A DNA stretch of 64,000 bases from Streptomyces sp. NBC_00271 (GCF_036178845.1 NZ_CP108070.1:11594001-11658000); one strand, 5' to 3'. Counted from the stretch's first letter, positions 38,713 through 47,662 are shown. The notes: a model not told the origin generated them from the sequence alone. Translations and numbers: made by a program.

Positions 38713-39492
38713 ATGGACGAGCGGCACGCCACACTCCGCGTGCTCCCCGCACCGGCCCCCGGCCCCGGCCCTGATGAGGCGGCCGGCCCGGCCCCGGCCC
38801 CCCGCCCGGGCGCGCCGGCCGCCGTGCGCGTGCACGTGATCGGTGAGGACCCGCTCGCCCGCCGCGGCATCACCGCCCTCCTCGAGGGCCACCCCGGCAT
38901 CCGCGTTACCGGCGAGAGCGAACCGGGACCGCCGCTGCTGCGCGCGCTGGCCGCCCGGCCCCCGCACGTCCTGGTCGCCCACGGCACGCTGGGCGGCGGA
39001 CAGCTTGCCGCGCCGGCCTTCGGCGGCGGGGACCTGCCGCTGCTGACCCTCGGCGGCCCGGGCCGCACCGACGCCGCAGGCCGGGCGGCCGGCGGCCATC
39101 TGCCGGCCACCGCCACCGCCGGGCAGCTGGCCTCCGCGGTCGTCCTGGCCGCTGCCGGATACACCCTGGTGCACGGCCCCACCCCGCCCCCGCCCGGGCC
39201 CCGCCCGGCCGCCGGGCCCCTGGCGCCTATCTCGCCCGTCAGCCCCGACCGGCTCACCGACCGCGAGTGCCAGGTCCTGGATCTGCTGGCCCGCGGCCTG
39301 TCCAACGGGGAGATAGCCAGGGCGCTGACCCTGTCCGAGCACACCGTGAAGACCCACGTGCAGAACCTGCTGCACAAGCTGCGGCTGCGCAACCGCGTCC
39401 ACGCCGCGATCTACGCCTTCGAATCCGGCCTGCGCGCCCCGGCCGCCCCTCTGCGCCCGGCCGCCTCCGCGGCCGACGCCCCCTTCGACTGA
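38713..39492 (+). CDS. LuxR/NarL-type regulator with a degenerate receiver
   Basis: The 259-residue protein has a C-terminal LuxR helix-turn-helix (RLTDRECQVLDLLARGLSNG and EIARALTLSEHTVKTHVQNL). Its N-terminal domain is receiver-like (VRVHVIGEDPLARRGITALL). Where response regulators keep the phosphorylated Asp (normally DVVLLD) it reads HVLVAHG, so phosphorylation is unlikely. The ATG follows directly on the IS605 end; only a weak AGG is present upstream. A GGGAGGAG motif stranded at 36862 on the other side of the element may be its former ribosome binding site. Confidence 0.82.
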   Translation: MDERHATLRVLPAPAPGPGPDEAAGPAPAPRPGAPAAVRVHVIGEDPLARRGITALLEGHPGIRVTGESEPGPPLLRALAARPPHVLVAHGTLGGGQLAAPAFGGGDLPLLTLGGPGRTDAAGRAAGGHLPATATAGQLASAVVLAAAGYTLVHGPTPPPPGPRPAAGPLAPISPVSPDRLTDRECQVLDLLARGLSNGEIARALTLSEHTVKTHVQNLLHKLRLRNRVHAAIYAFESGLRAPAAPLRPAASAADAPFD

Positions 39493-39920
39493 CCTCCTCC
39501 GCCCGCACACACCACACCGTCCACATGAAAAACGGCACTCCTGACCTGACTCCGTTCCCAGGTCATTTCCCCAGCTCACGTCAACTTTTGGGCAACGGCA
39601 CAGAGTGGCGTGGCGAAACGCCGTTGAGCGGTAGCGGCCGTGGAGCAGGCTGCTGCGTTCGTCGCCCCGGTCCGCGGGACGGCTATGTGGACTACATCGC
39701 CTGGACGCCGTCGTTCTCGAGGACCTGCCCCCGGGCGGGCTCGTCAGAGAACAGGTCACCCGAGGACGGGTGGCGTGTGCTGGTCACCATCCGCCGCGCT
39801 CACCCGGGTACCGCCGGCTTCCCGCTGGAGGCAGCCGCCGTCATGATGCACATCCCAGAGGGAGCGGCAGATACCGCGTCTGCGCGACCGGGGGCGGGCA
39901 GAGCGGGGATAATCGGCCGC
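39493..39920. other. intergenic region without recognised gene
   Basis: Short open frames here show no family resemblance and no good ribosome binding site. The sequence is less skewed than the biosynthetic region and probably marks the join to unrelated accessory DNA. Confidence 0.4.
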
Positions 39921-40286
39921 ATGGCTTCACCGTCCTCACCCGTCTCCTTGCCGTCCGCCGCCGGAGTCCTGCGGGAGCGGTACACAGGTCGCCTGCCCGC
40001 CTCGCTCGACGAGCTTTCCGGACCCGCGCAGGGCCGGGTCGAACTGCCGCTGCACGTCGCCTGGTCCGGGCTTCGCGCCTACGACCTGGACCGGCCGCGC
40101 CAGCGCATGAGCCTGTACCGCACGGTCCTTGCCGAGGGGCAGCGTGACGACCTGACCACCCTGCTCGACCGGGACCTGCTGGTCGCACAGTGGCCCGTGC
40201 TGCGCACCCTGGTCAGCAGGCACATCCGCCTGGTGTGGGAGGACGCTTTTCCCGCGCTCGCCAGGCGGACGCCGACCGCCGCGTGA
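39921..40286 (+). CDS. hypothetical partner of the AbiEii-like gene
   Basis: The 121-residue protein (MASPSSPVSLPSAAGVLRER; RVELPLHVAWSGLRAYDLDR; DLLVAQWPVLRTLVSRHIRL) has no motif I know. Its stop overlaps the GTG start of the following nucleotidyltransferase, so the two form a coupled pair. By position it could be the antitoxin-like or accessory partner of an AbiE-type module, though it does not show an obvious winged helix. Confidence 0.6.
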   Translation: MASPSSPVSLPSAAGVLRERYTGRLPASLDELSGPAQGRVELPLHVAWSGLRAYDLDRPRQRMSLYRTVLAEGQRDDLTTLLDRDLLVAQWPVLRTLVSRHIRLVWEDAFPALARRTPTAA

Positions 40287-40947
40287 ACCTCAGCGAGCTC
40301 CACCGGCGGCTCTTGGCCGATGTCCTCGCGATCGGCACGCCGTACCCCTTGATCGTCACGGGCGGATACGCGGTCCAGGCCCATGGGCTGGTCGACCGGC
40401 TGAGTCAGGACCTCGACGTCGCCACCGAGAATCCGGCCCCCCTGACGGACATCGTCCACGCTGTAGAGCACGGTCTGGTCCAACGTGGCTGGGCCGTCAC
40501 GGTAGTCAGCGTGGACCCGCTCTCCGCACGCCTTGTGGCCGCGGTCCCCGCAACCGGCGAGGACTGCGAAGTGGACATCCTCAAAGAGAACCTCTGGGCA
40601 CCGCCCGTGGAAACGGAGTACGGCCTGGTCCTCGCTCTTCCTGACGTCATCGGCACCAAGGTCCGCGCCCTGGCTGACCGGGGCGCGGTAAGAGATCTCA
40701 TCGACGTGCACGCCGCCGCCGAGCACCACACCACGAACGACCTCGAACGGCTCGGCGAGCGGCACGGCCGCGACGAGTTCCGCCTCCAGGACCTCCACGA
40801 CCGTCTCGCCGGCGCCGAGTGGTACGACGACGAGGAATTCGCGCCTACGGACTCACCGAGGACGAGACCTCACGTCTACGGGCCTGGGCCCAGCATTGGG
40901 CAAGCGACCTCGACCATCGGCTCGGCGCAGACGACCACGAGGTCTGA
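40283..40947 (+). pseudogene. AbiEii-like nucleotidyltransferase, late frameshift
   Basis: The product begins VNLSELHRRLLADVLAIGTP and has YPLIVTGGYAVQAHGLVDRL then SQDLDVATEN, the GGxA...DxD nucleotidyltransferase signature, and the ALPDVIGTKVRALADRGAVR DLIDVHA pattern of AbiEii toxins. Near 40845 (TTCGCGCCTACGG) the frame slips; one added G would give AYGLTEDETSRLRAWAQHWA to LGADDHEV and a stop at 40947. In the unshifted frame translation continues to 41008. The effect on the toxin fold may be modest. Confidence 0.65.
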
Positions 40948-41011
40948 TGCTGCGGCTGCTCGTGTGCGGGCCGGTAACACGCAGCTCACCGTCGGCAGTC
41001 AGCCGTAGATC

Positions 41012-41289
41012 GTCATCTGATCCCTCCATGGATACTCCGCCCTTCAGGGCGGCGAGGAAACGGACTCCTGCGGAGCAGTGCAGGGAAAGACGATTCGCCG
41101 CCAGGGCGGATCGTCGATCCGGCCAACTACCCGCAGATAGTGACAAGTCGATGCGATAGTTTGTGAGCTGTGGGCACTCACGTGAAGCGGGCGTATCGGT
41201 ACCGCTTCTATCCGACGGATGCACAGGCAGCGGAGCTGTCGCGCACGTTCGGGTGCGTGCGGAAGGTCTACAACATGGCGCTCGCCGCT
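41012..41289 (+). mobile_element. truncated left end of a TnpB element
   Basis: This piece matches, in opposite orientation, the left end and tnpB start of the element at 51421-52797. It shares GTCATCTGATCCCTCC (41012-41027), a hairpin CCGCCCTTCAGGGCGG (41037-41052) and the coding start THVKRAYRYRFYPTDAQAAE. After KVYNMALAA the homology stops abruptly at about 41289, where IS607-type sequence begins. Confidence 0.8.
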
Positions 41290-41658
41290 GTCGTCCAGGG
41301 AGCCATCGGGCTGGGGCTCGCCGTTGCCGAGGTTGTGACCGAGGTCGGGTCGGGACTGAACGGGAATCGGCGCAAGCTGCACCGTGTCCTGTCGGACCCG
41401 GCCGTTGCCGTCATCGTCGTGGATCATCGCGACCGGCTGGCCCGTTTCGGTGTCGAGCATCTGGAATCGGCACGGTCGGCTTCCGGCCGGCGTCTGGTGG
41501 TGCTCGATCCGCAGGAGACGACCAGCGGCCTGGTCCGGGACATCACTGAAGTCCTCACCTCGATGTGTGCCCGGCTGTATGGGCAGCGAGCGGCGAAGAA
41601 CCGGGCCGCACGCGCTATCGCCGAGGCCACCGCTCCGGCGGCGGAGACGACCGGGTGA
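41170..41658 (+). CDS. chimeric TnpB N-terminus / IS607 serine-resolvase C-terminus
   Basis: The first 40 residues of this 162-residue frame are the start of a TnpB (identical in pattern to the one at 52643). The remainder is the C-terminal part of an IS607-family serine recombinase TnpA (EVVTEVGSGLNGNRRKLHRV; AVIVVDHRDRLARFGVEHLE; VLTSMCARLYGQRAAKNRAA). The MerR-like DNA-binding domain and the catalytic Ser region of the resolvase are absent, so it cannot act as either enzyme. The frame stays open across the join. Confidence 0.8.
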   Translation: MGTHVKRAYRYRFYPTDAQAAELSRTFGCVRKVYNMALAAVVQGAIGLGLAVAEVVTEVGSGLNGNRRKLHRVLSDPAVAVIVVDHRDRLARFGVEHLESARSASGRRLVVLDPQETTSGLVRDITEVLTSMCARLYGQRAAKNRAARAIAEATAPAAETTG

Positions 41659-43200
41659 GCGGGGCGGAGCCTGCCGGGAGCGGGAAGAAGAAGCGCCGGG
41701 GGTTCGAGGCGCGGCCCGGCTTCCACGTTGTGGGCCACAGGCTCGCCCTCGACCCCAATGCGTCCGGCCTGCAGGCTCTGGCCTCGCATTGCGGGGCGGC
41801 GCGGGTCGCCTACAACTGGGCGGTGCGGCATGTGCTGGCGAGTTGGTCGCAGCGCGCGGCGGAGGAGACCTACGGCGTTCCCGAGGCAGAGCGCGTTGCG
41901 TGGCGGTCGTGGTCGCTGCCGTCGTTGCGGAAGGTGTTCAACGAGGCCAAACACAACGACCCGTTCCTGCGGGAGTGGTGGGCGCAGAACTCGAAGGAGG
42001 CCTACAACACCGGCCTCGCGAACGCTGCCGCCGCGTTCGACAACTACGCCAAGTCCCGGCGCGGCGAGCGCAAGGGAGCCCGGATGGGCAGACCCCGTTT
42101 CAAGTCGAAGCGGAAGGCTCGTCCGGCGTGCAAGTTCACCACCGGCACCATCCGCCTCGATGACCGGCGGCATATCGTCCTGCCCCGCCTCGGCCGGATC
42201 CGCCTCCATGAGGACGTCCAGCCCCTCGTGGACGCGATCGCCGAAGGCGGGACGCGGATTCTGTCGGTGACGGTGCGGTTCGAGCGGGGCCGCTGGTTCG
42301 CGGTCCTGCAGACCGAGGAACGCCACGCCATCGCCCCTGCCACCCGCCCCGGCACGGCAGTCGGGATCGACCTCGGCGTCAAGACTCTCCTCGTCATGGC
42401 GGACTCGGCCGGCGAGGTCCGCGAGGTCGCGAACCCCAAGCACTACGACCAGGCACTCACGCAGCTCCGGAAGGCCTCCCGGACCGTCTCCCGCCGACGC
42501 GGCCCCGACCGGCGCACCGGACAGGCCCCGTCCCGTCGCTGGGAGAAAGCCAACGCGGTCCGTAACCGGGTGCACCACCGGGTGGCGAACCTGCGGGAGA
42601 ACCATCTCCACCAGGCCACCGCGCGTATCCCCGCCGAGTACGGCACCGTCGTGGTCGAGGACCTCAACGTGAAAGGCATGGTCCGCAACCGGCGTCTGTC
42701 CCGCCGTATCTCCGACGCGGCGTTCGGGGAACTGCGGCGCCAGCTCACCTACAAGACCCAGCGCCACGGTGGACGTCTGATCGTCGCCGACCGCTGGATG
42801 CCCTCTTCGAAGACCTGCTCCCGCTGCGGTGTGGTGAAAGCCAAACTGCCCCTCGGCGTGCGTGTCTTCGAGTGCGACGTCTGCGGACTCGTCCTGGACC
42901 GGGATGCGAACGCAGGCCACAATCTGGCCGCCCTCGCGGCGGCCAACGGTAGAACGGGTACCGGAGTGGCCGGAGACCCGGGCCCCCTGGTGGTGGTGCC
43001 GAAGCCTCGTGGAGCCAAGCAGAAGACCCGCACCGCCCGAACCCGCAAGGGGACGGGCACGCGGGCAGCTGGCGCAACACCCCGCCAGGGGACGGAAACG
43101 AGAGATCGTCGACAGGACACCAGGCGCGAGCAACTCGCGCTCTGGTGACACCGTCACGAACCTTCCGGGCGGAAACACCCGGAATACTGAGAGTCGCTAA
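41290..43200 (+). mobile_element. IS607-family element, 5' truncated
   Basis: The region holds the 3' part of a tnpA serine recombinase and a complete tnpB. The 5' end was lost where it joins the fragment of another TnpB element. The right end is not precisely defined; coding ends at 43148 and recognisable element sequence fades by about 43200. Confidence 0.7.
41655..43148 (+). CDS. tnpB: TnpB RNA-guided nuclease of the IS607 element
   Basis: The protein of 497 residues starts at GTG 41655, overlapping the chimeric tnpA stop. RuvC residues are in AVGIDLGVKTLLVM (Asp), GTVVVEDLNVKGM (Glu) and LVLDRDANAGHNLA (Asp), with the zinc ribbon CSRCG ... CDVCG. A basic, repetitive tail of about 80 residues (KTRTARTRKGTGTRA) extends it beyond the usual length. 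The nuclease appears intact although its transposase is destroyed. Confidence 0.9.
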   Translation: MSGAEPAGSGKKKRRGFEARPGFHVVGHRLALDPNASGLQALASHCGAARVAYNWAVRHVLASWSQRAAEETYGVPEAERVAWRSWSLPSLRKVFNEAKHNDPFLREWWAQNSKEAYNTGLANAAAAFDNYAKSRRGERKGARMGRPRFKSKRKARPACKFTTGTIRLDDRRHIVLPRLGRIRLHEDVQPLVDAIAEGGTRILSVTVRFERGRWFAVLQTEERHAIAPATRPGTAVGIDLGVKTLLVMADSAGEVREVANPKHYDQALTQLRKASRTVSRRRGPDRRTGQAPSRRWEKANAVRNRVHHRVANLRENHLHQATARIPAEYGTVVVEDLNVKGMVRNRRLSRRISDAAFGELRRQLTYKTQRHGGRLIVADRWMPSSKTCSRCGVVKAKLPLGVRVFECDVCGLVLDRDANAGHNLAALAAANGRTGTGVAGDPGPLVVVPKPRGAKQKTRTARTRKGTGTRAAGATPRQGTETRDRRQDTRREQLALW

Positions 43201-43686
43201 GACTCGAAGCAACGGGTGCAAAGGGGCACGGGGTTAACGGTTAACGAGGGTTACGGGAGTTACGGGCCGGGCGGGGCGCACCGTTTGGGCCAGCCGATGT
43301 CCTCGTCGGACGGTGCGTCCGGCGCGGGCGGGGCGGGGTGGCCGGTGTCCGCGGCCGGGGAGGGGCCGCTGCCGTGTCCCGCGGTGGCCGTCCACGCCGC
43401 CCGGGGTGGTGCGCACACCGATGGCCTCATCGTCGACTCCCGGGCGTTGACCTGCACAAGGACTCCGCGCCCGGCCGGGTGCGCCGGCCGGGTCCTGCCG
43501 AGCGTGCTCCGCCGCGCTGGAGGAACGCTGGAGGAGTCCACGAGAGGCGCGTGAGAGGCGCGTGAGAGCGGCACGAGATTCCCGGCGGGGGCCTGGCAAA
43601 GGTTTGCCCGCGTGTTGCCCGGCGCCCTACGCTCGGGGCGGCTCCCGGTGAAACTTTCTTGCCCGCTCACCCCAGGGGATTCGGTC
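43149..43686. other. gene-free region upstream of the XRE regulator
   Basis: No convincing gene. The stretch near 43230-43260 contains GGTTAACGGTTAACGAGGGTTAC, i.e. short AT-richer repeats, possibly the worn end of the IS607 element or a regulatory site. A 112-codon frame on the plus strand has no recognisable features. Confidence 0.4.
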
Positions 43687-44913
43687 ATGCTGCGACAGCC
43701 CGCGTTCGGACACCGCCTGAAAAAGCTCCGGACGGCCCAGGGGCTGTCGCAGACGGCGCTGGCCGGCGAGGGCATGTCCACCGGCTATCTCTCCCGCCTG
43801 GAATCGGGGGCGCGCCAGCCCACCGACCGGGCCGTGGGCTATCTGGCGGGCCGGCTGGGCCTGGACGTCGCCGACTTCGAGGAGCCGGTCACCGGTTCCC
43901 TGGCGCACGCGCTGACGCTGGCGTCCTCCACCGGTTCCGCGGACGCCATCGGGGCGCTGCGCGCGGCGCTGGCCGCCGAGGGCCACGAGAGCGCGGTGCT
44001 GCGCTGGCAGGCGCTGTGGCTGCTGGCCCGGGCCGCCCGGCTGCAGGGCGATCACGCCGCCGAACGCGCGGACCTCGGCCGGCTGGTGGCGCTCGGCGAC
44101 GAGGTGGGATCGGCCGAGCTGCGGGTGCGCGGCCTGACCCGGCTGGCCCGCTGCCTGCGCTCGCTCGGTGAGATCACCCCGGCCCTGGACGCGGCCGTCG
44201 CCGCCCACCGCCTCGCCCTGGGCGAGGACCTGGGCGTGGAGGACCGGGCCGCCGCGCTGCTGGCGCTGGTGTCGGTGCAGGCGGAGGCCGGGCAGGTGCC
44301 GGAGGCGCGGGTGCACGCCGACGAACTGGCCGCGCTGGTCGCCGGCCGCACCGACGCGCTGTGGGCCGAGGCCATGTGGACGGCCGCCGCCGTCCGGGTG
44401 CGCCAGGGCGACCACACCGGGGCGCAGGCCTTTTTGGATGCGGCCCTGGAGCGTTTCAGCAGCCAGGAGGACCTGGTGCTGTGGCTCAGGCTGCGGCTGG
44501 CCGCGGGCCGGCTGCACCTGCAGACCCTGCCCCCCGACCCCGCGCGGGCCGAGGCCTGCGCCGCCCAGGCCGAGGCCGCCCTCGCCTTCGTCGGCACGCC
44601 CGCCCTGCGCCAGGACCTGACCGCGCTGAAGGCCGATCTGGCGTTCGCCACCGGCCGCTACGACGATGCCCGCGCCCTGCTGGGCGACCTGGCCGGGGAC
44701 GAGCCGAGGATGACCTACCGCGACCGGGTGCGGCTGGAGATCCTGCGCCAGCAGCTGCTGATCCTGGGCGGCGACGCCTCCGGCGTGGAGGGGCTGCGCA
44801 CCCTGGCGCAGCAGGCCCAGGCGGACGCCAACATCGACCTCGCGGCGGAGATCTGGCGGACCCTCGCGGACGCCCTCGCCCAGTCCCGGCCCGCCCCGGC
44901 CGAACCGGCGTGA
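43687..44913 (+). CDS. XRE-type regulator with TPR-like C-terminal domain
   Basis: The 408-residue protein has an N-terminal XRE helix-turn-helix (FGHRLKKLRTAQGLSQTALA; MSTGYLSRLESGARQPTDRA). It continues with about 300 residues of Ala-rich helical repeats resembling TPRs (DAAVAAHRLALGEDLGVEDR; ARVHADELAALVAG). This layout is shared by peptide-responsive or intracellular-signal regulators. The ATG at 43687 is chosen because it directly precedes the HTH; an earlier ATG 43612 adds 25 unlikely residues. It reads towards a gene for a 45-residue peptide about 290 bp downstream, the kind of neighbour such regulators sometimes sense. Confidence 0.85.
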   Translation: MLRQPAFGHRLKKLRTAQGLSQTALAGEGMSTGYLSRLESGARQPTDRAVGYLAGRLGLDVADFEEPVTGSLAHALTLASSTGSADAIGALRAALAAEGHESAVLRWQALWLLARAARLQGDHAAERADLGRLVALGDEVGSAELRVRGLTRLARCLRSLGEITPALDAAVAAHRLALGEDLGVEDRAAALLALVSVQAEAGQVPEARVHADELAALVAGRTDALWAEAMWTAAAVRVRQGDHTGAQAFLDAALERFSSQEDLVLWLRLRLAAGRLHLQTLPPDPARAEACAAQAEAALAFVGTPALRQDLTALKADLAFATGRYDDARALLGDLAGDEPRMTYRDRVRLEILRQQLLILGGDASGVEGLRTLAQQAQADANIDLAAEIWRTLADALAQSRPAPAEPA

Positions 44914-45201
44914 CCCGCCCGCGCCCGGCCGGACCACTGCGGGAGGAAAAGGGGCAGGGAAGGGCAGCGCAGAGAAGGGGCAGGGGAAGGCGGGGGAGTG
45001 GGGGAATTCGGGCGGGGCGGGCGGCGCGCTGATTCCCGCCGACCGCGGGGGAGTGCGGTGCGGAATGCGTATTTCCTTTGCCGGATTTCTCGAGGGCGCC
45101 TCGCATTCCGGTGGACGCGGCGCAATGCGCCTTGACGCGCGGTGCGGACCTTCGTGAATCTCAGTACGGTATTGGCCGCTCACGCCCGAAGGGACACCAC
45201 C

Positions 45202-45339
45202 GTGGTCAGCAGGAACAGCAAGAAGAAGAATCCCGCAGGAAACGAGCCGGAGCTCAGCCCCGCATTCGGCAGTGAGATCACCGACGGCCCGGACGAGGAC
45301 ACCGAGATGTCCGTCCTGGGCAGCATCGCCCTGCAGTAG
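45202..45339 (+). CDS. 45-residue peptide downstream of the XRE regulator
   Basis: GTG 45202 follows GAAGGGA (45188-45194) at 7 bp. The product starts VSRNSKKKNPAGNEPELSPA and ends EMSVLGSIALQ: a basic head, an acidic middle (DGPDEDTE) and a short hydrophobic tail. No modification enzymes adjoin it, but the leader-like shape recalls secreted signal or RiPP-precursor peptides. A GCGGGAG triplet repeat (45365-45385) follows within 30 bp of the stop. The 288 bp before it, after the XRE gene, is purine-rich with no gene. Confidence 0.55.
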   Translation: MVSRNSKKKNPAGNEPELSPAFGSEITDGPDEDTEMSVLGSIALQ

Positions 45340-45468
45340 GGGCCGCCGCGGACGGCAAGCGGGTGCGGGAGGCGGGAGGCGGGAGGCGGGAAGGGGGTGG
45401 GGCGGGAGACCCGCGGGTTTCCCTTCCTCACCCCCCGCCCGTATCCGCGGCAGCCGCCTTCCGCGGTG

Positions 45469-45942
45469 TCAGGACGCCACGAGTGCCACGCACATCGCGC
45501 CCAGCGCCACCGCCTGCAGCACGACCCGGGCGTTGATGACGCTGTCCCAGGTGCGCTGCAGGCCCCGCGCGTTCGGCGCGGTGCGGCAGTCGAGGGCCGC
45601 GTCGGTCAGCTCCTTGTTCACCGGCGCGCTCACCTTGTTGTAGACGGCCAGCCACACCACCAGGGCCGCCGCCGCGACGGCGGCCGCCGCGGCCGCCGTC
45701 ACGCGGCCGCCGAACCCGGCCGCGACGGCCGTGGCCACCGTGGCGAGCAGGCCGAAGACGCCCGGGACGGGCATCCGGCGGTCCCCGAAACGGTGGATCT
45801 GCCCCATGGTGCTGGTCAGCACCGCGTCGTCGACGTGCGCGAGGGCCGGCCGCTGGACGATCGCGGAGAAGACGTCGGTGCCGTAGACCACCGCGTTGGC
45901 CATCGTGGCCACCACGGCCAGGGTCTGTACGAGGGTTTCCAT
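45469..45942 (-). CDS. DUF1772 (anthrone-oxygenase-like) membrane protein
   Basis: The 157-residue protein has four hydrophobic segments: METLVQTLAVVATMANAVVY, VFGLLATVATAVAAGFGG, AAALVVWLAVYNKV and ARVVLQAVALGAMCVALVAS. The small polar motif VYNKVSAPVNKEL after helix three is typical of DUF1772, a family that includes anthrone oxygenases. Start ATG 45942 gives the normal first helix; 16 extra codons upstream are unlikely. It is divergent from the flavin monooxygenase across a shared control region, suggesting joint regulation and perhaps a joint oxidation step. Confidence 0.82.
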   Translation of the reverse strand: METLVQTLAVVATMANAVVYGTDVFSAIVQRPALAHVDDAVLTSTMGQIHRFGDRRMPVPGVFGLLATVATAVAAGFGGRVTAAAAAAVAAAALVVWLAVYNKVSAPVNKELTDAALDCRTAPNARGLQRTWDSVINARVVLQAVALGAMCVALVAS

Positions 45943-45999
45943 CACAACCACCCTTGTCCGTCTGCCGGTTGCCACATGGCCTGCCGCCACGTGGATTTA

Positions 46000-46059
46000 T
46001 CAACGCTAGATGTACTGCCGACACTATCAAGTTCAGTGCTTCGAATGCTAGCGTTGACA
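46000..46059. promoter_or_regulatory. divergent promoter region with 10-bp inverted repeat
   Basis: TCAACGCTAG (46000-46009) and CTAGCGTTGA (46048-46057) are perfect inverted repeats 38 bp apart. They place TTGACA-like (plus, 46054-46059) and TTGATA-like (minus) boxes on the outer edges for the two divergent genes. The centre holds CCGACACTATCA (46018-46029), nearly repeated at 60474-60485 in front of the aldo/keto reductase. The TetR gene at 47663 is a candidate binder. Confidence 0.6.
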
Positions 46060-46174
46060 ACTCCAGTGGTCCGCAGGGGATTCCGCAAGGACGAGGGAGC
46101 ACCCCGGGCCGCAGCGGAGTGCCGTCCCCTCCCCGCGGGGACATCCGCCCGGACAGCCACGAGGAGACAGACCC

Positions 46175-47374
46175 ATGGCCCTTGGACGTGCCCGTCGCGT
46201 ACTCATCGCCGGCGGAGGGATCGGCGGCCTGGCCGCGGCCCTCGCGCTCCAGCGCGCCGGTCTTGAGCCCGTCGTCTTCGAACGGGCCGAGGCACTGCGC
46301 GACGGCGGCGCGGGCCTGCACATCTGGACCAACGGCGTGCTCGCGCTGGACTGCCTGGGCGTGGCCGGACAGGTCCTCGAGACGGCCCCGGCCCAGCAGG
46401 TCGCGCACTTCAGCACCCACCGCGGCGAGGTGCTGGGCGCCTGGCCGGTCGGCGACTTCGTCGAGCGCTACGGCGCGCCCACCATCGCCGTCGAGCGCTC
46501 CGTCCTGCACGGCGTGCTGCGCGAGGCCCTGCACGGCTCCCCGGTGCGCACCGGGGCCCACGTGACCGGCTTCGAGCAGGACCAGGACGGGGTCACCGTA
46601 CGGTTCGCGGACGGCGGCAGCGAACGGGGCGACCTGCTGATCGGCGCCGACGGCATCCACGGCACGGTCCGCGACGCCCTCTTCGGCCCCGCCCGCAACC
46701 GCTACAGCGGCTACATCGCCTGGCGCGGCCGCTCCCCCCTGCAGCACCCGGACATCCCGCCGGGCACCTTCAACGCAATGTTCGGGCCCGGCACCCGCTT
46801 CACCTACTACGACGTCGCACCCGGCCTGGTCCACTGGATGAGCGTGGCCAACGGGCCCGCGGGCGGCCGGGACGCGCCCGGCGTGCGGGAGATGCTGCTG
46901 CGCCGCCACCGCGGCTGGGGCGGCCCGGTGGCCGACATCCTCGCCGCCACCCCGCAGGAGGACATCATCCGCGGCGACGTCGAGGGCCGCAGCCCCGAAC
47001 GCCGGTGGGGCCAGGGCCGCGTCACCCTGCTCGGCGACGCCGCGCACCCCATCACCTTCAACATCGGGCAGGGCGCCTGCCAGGCCCTGGAGGACGCCCT
47101 GGTCCTCGCCGAGCACCTGGAGCACGCCGACGACCCCATCGCCGCGCTGCGCCGCTACGAGCGTGAACGCCGCGCCCGTACCGCGCCGCTGCAGCGCATC
47201 GCCTGGCGGATCGGGCGGATGGGCGCGGTGCGCAATCCGCTGCTGATCCGGGCGCGGGAGGCGTTCATGCGCAAGAACTGGAACACGAAGGCCTTCGCCG
47301 CCGCGGAGAAGGGCCAGGTCGCCTACGGCACCCGCTGGGCCCCGGCCCGCCGCCCGGCCGCCACCGTGGACTGA
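46175..47374 (+). CDS. FAD-dependent aromatic monooxygenase
   Basis: The 399-residue protein is a class A flavin monooxygenase. It has the FAD site VLIAGGGIGGLAAALALQRA at the N-terminus, LLIGADGIHGTVRDALFG (DG motif) near residue 155 and VTLLGDAAHPITFNIGQGAC (GD motif) near 285. Members hydroxylate aromatic or polyene-linked substrates with NAD(P)H and oxygen. It begins at ATG 46175, 115 bp beyond a strong promoter-like box, divergent from the DUF1772 gene. It could tailor the product of the polyketide operon. Confidence 0.9.
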   Translation: MALGRARRVLIAGGGIGGLAAALALQRAGLEPVVFERAEALRDGGAGLHIWTNGVLALDCLGVAGQVLETAPAQQVAHFSTHRGEVLGAWPVGDFVERYGAPTIAVERSVLHGVLREALHGSPVRTGAHVTGFEQDQDGVTVRFADGGSERGDLLIGADGIHGTVRDALFGPARNRYSGYIAWRGRSPLQHPDIPPGTFNAMFGPGTRFTYYDVAPGLVHWMSVANGPAGGRDAPGVREMLLRRHRGWGGPVADILAATPQEDIIRGDVEGRSPERRWGQGRVTLLGDAAHPITFNIGQGACQALEDALVLAEHLEHADDPIAALRRYERERRARTAPLQRIAWRIGRMGAVRNPLLIRAREAFMRKNWNTKAFAAAEKGQVAYGTRWAPARRPAATVD

Positions 47375-47662
47375 CGCCCGCCCTCGCGGCCCCGGCCCCG
47401 CTCCAGAACCCCCGCCGTTCCAGGACCGGTTGCGGGCCCCGTCTCCGGCTGTCCTGCCCCCCGGCTCACGGGCCCGCAGGCGGTCTGGGGACCGGGTCCC
47501 GGGTCCCGGGACCCCGGGTCCGGCGGACCGGCCCTGGGCTTGGCGTCCCGGCCGCACCCCGCACCCCGCGGCCCCGGCCCGGATCCGGCCCCTCGGTCTT
47601 CGGGGCCGGCCCAGCCCAGTCCGGCGCGTACCGTCCCACCGGTCCCGCCCGCCCGGCGGGCG

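Noticed and set aside
43216..43554. A 112-codon gene before the XRE regulator
   Set aside because: No ribosome binding site, no domain and ordinary intergenic composition.
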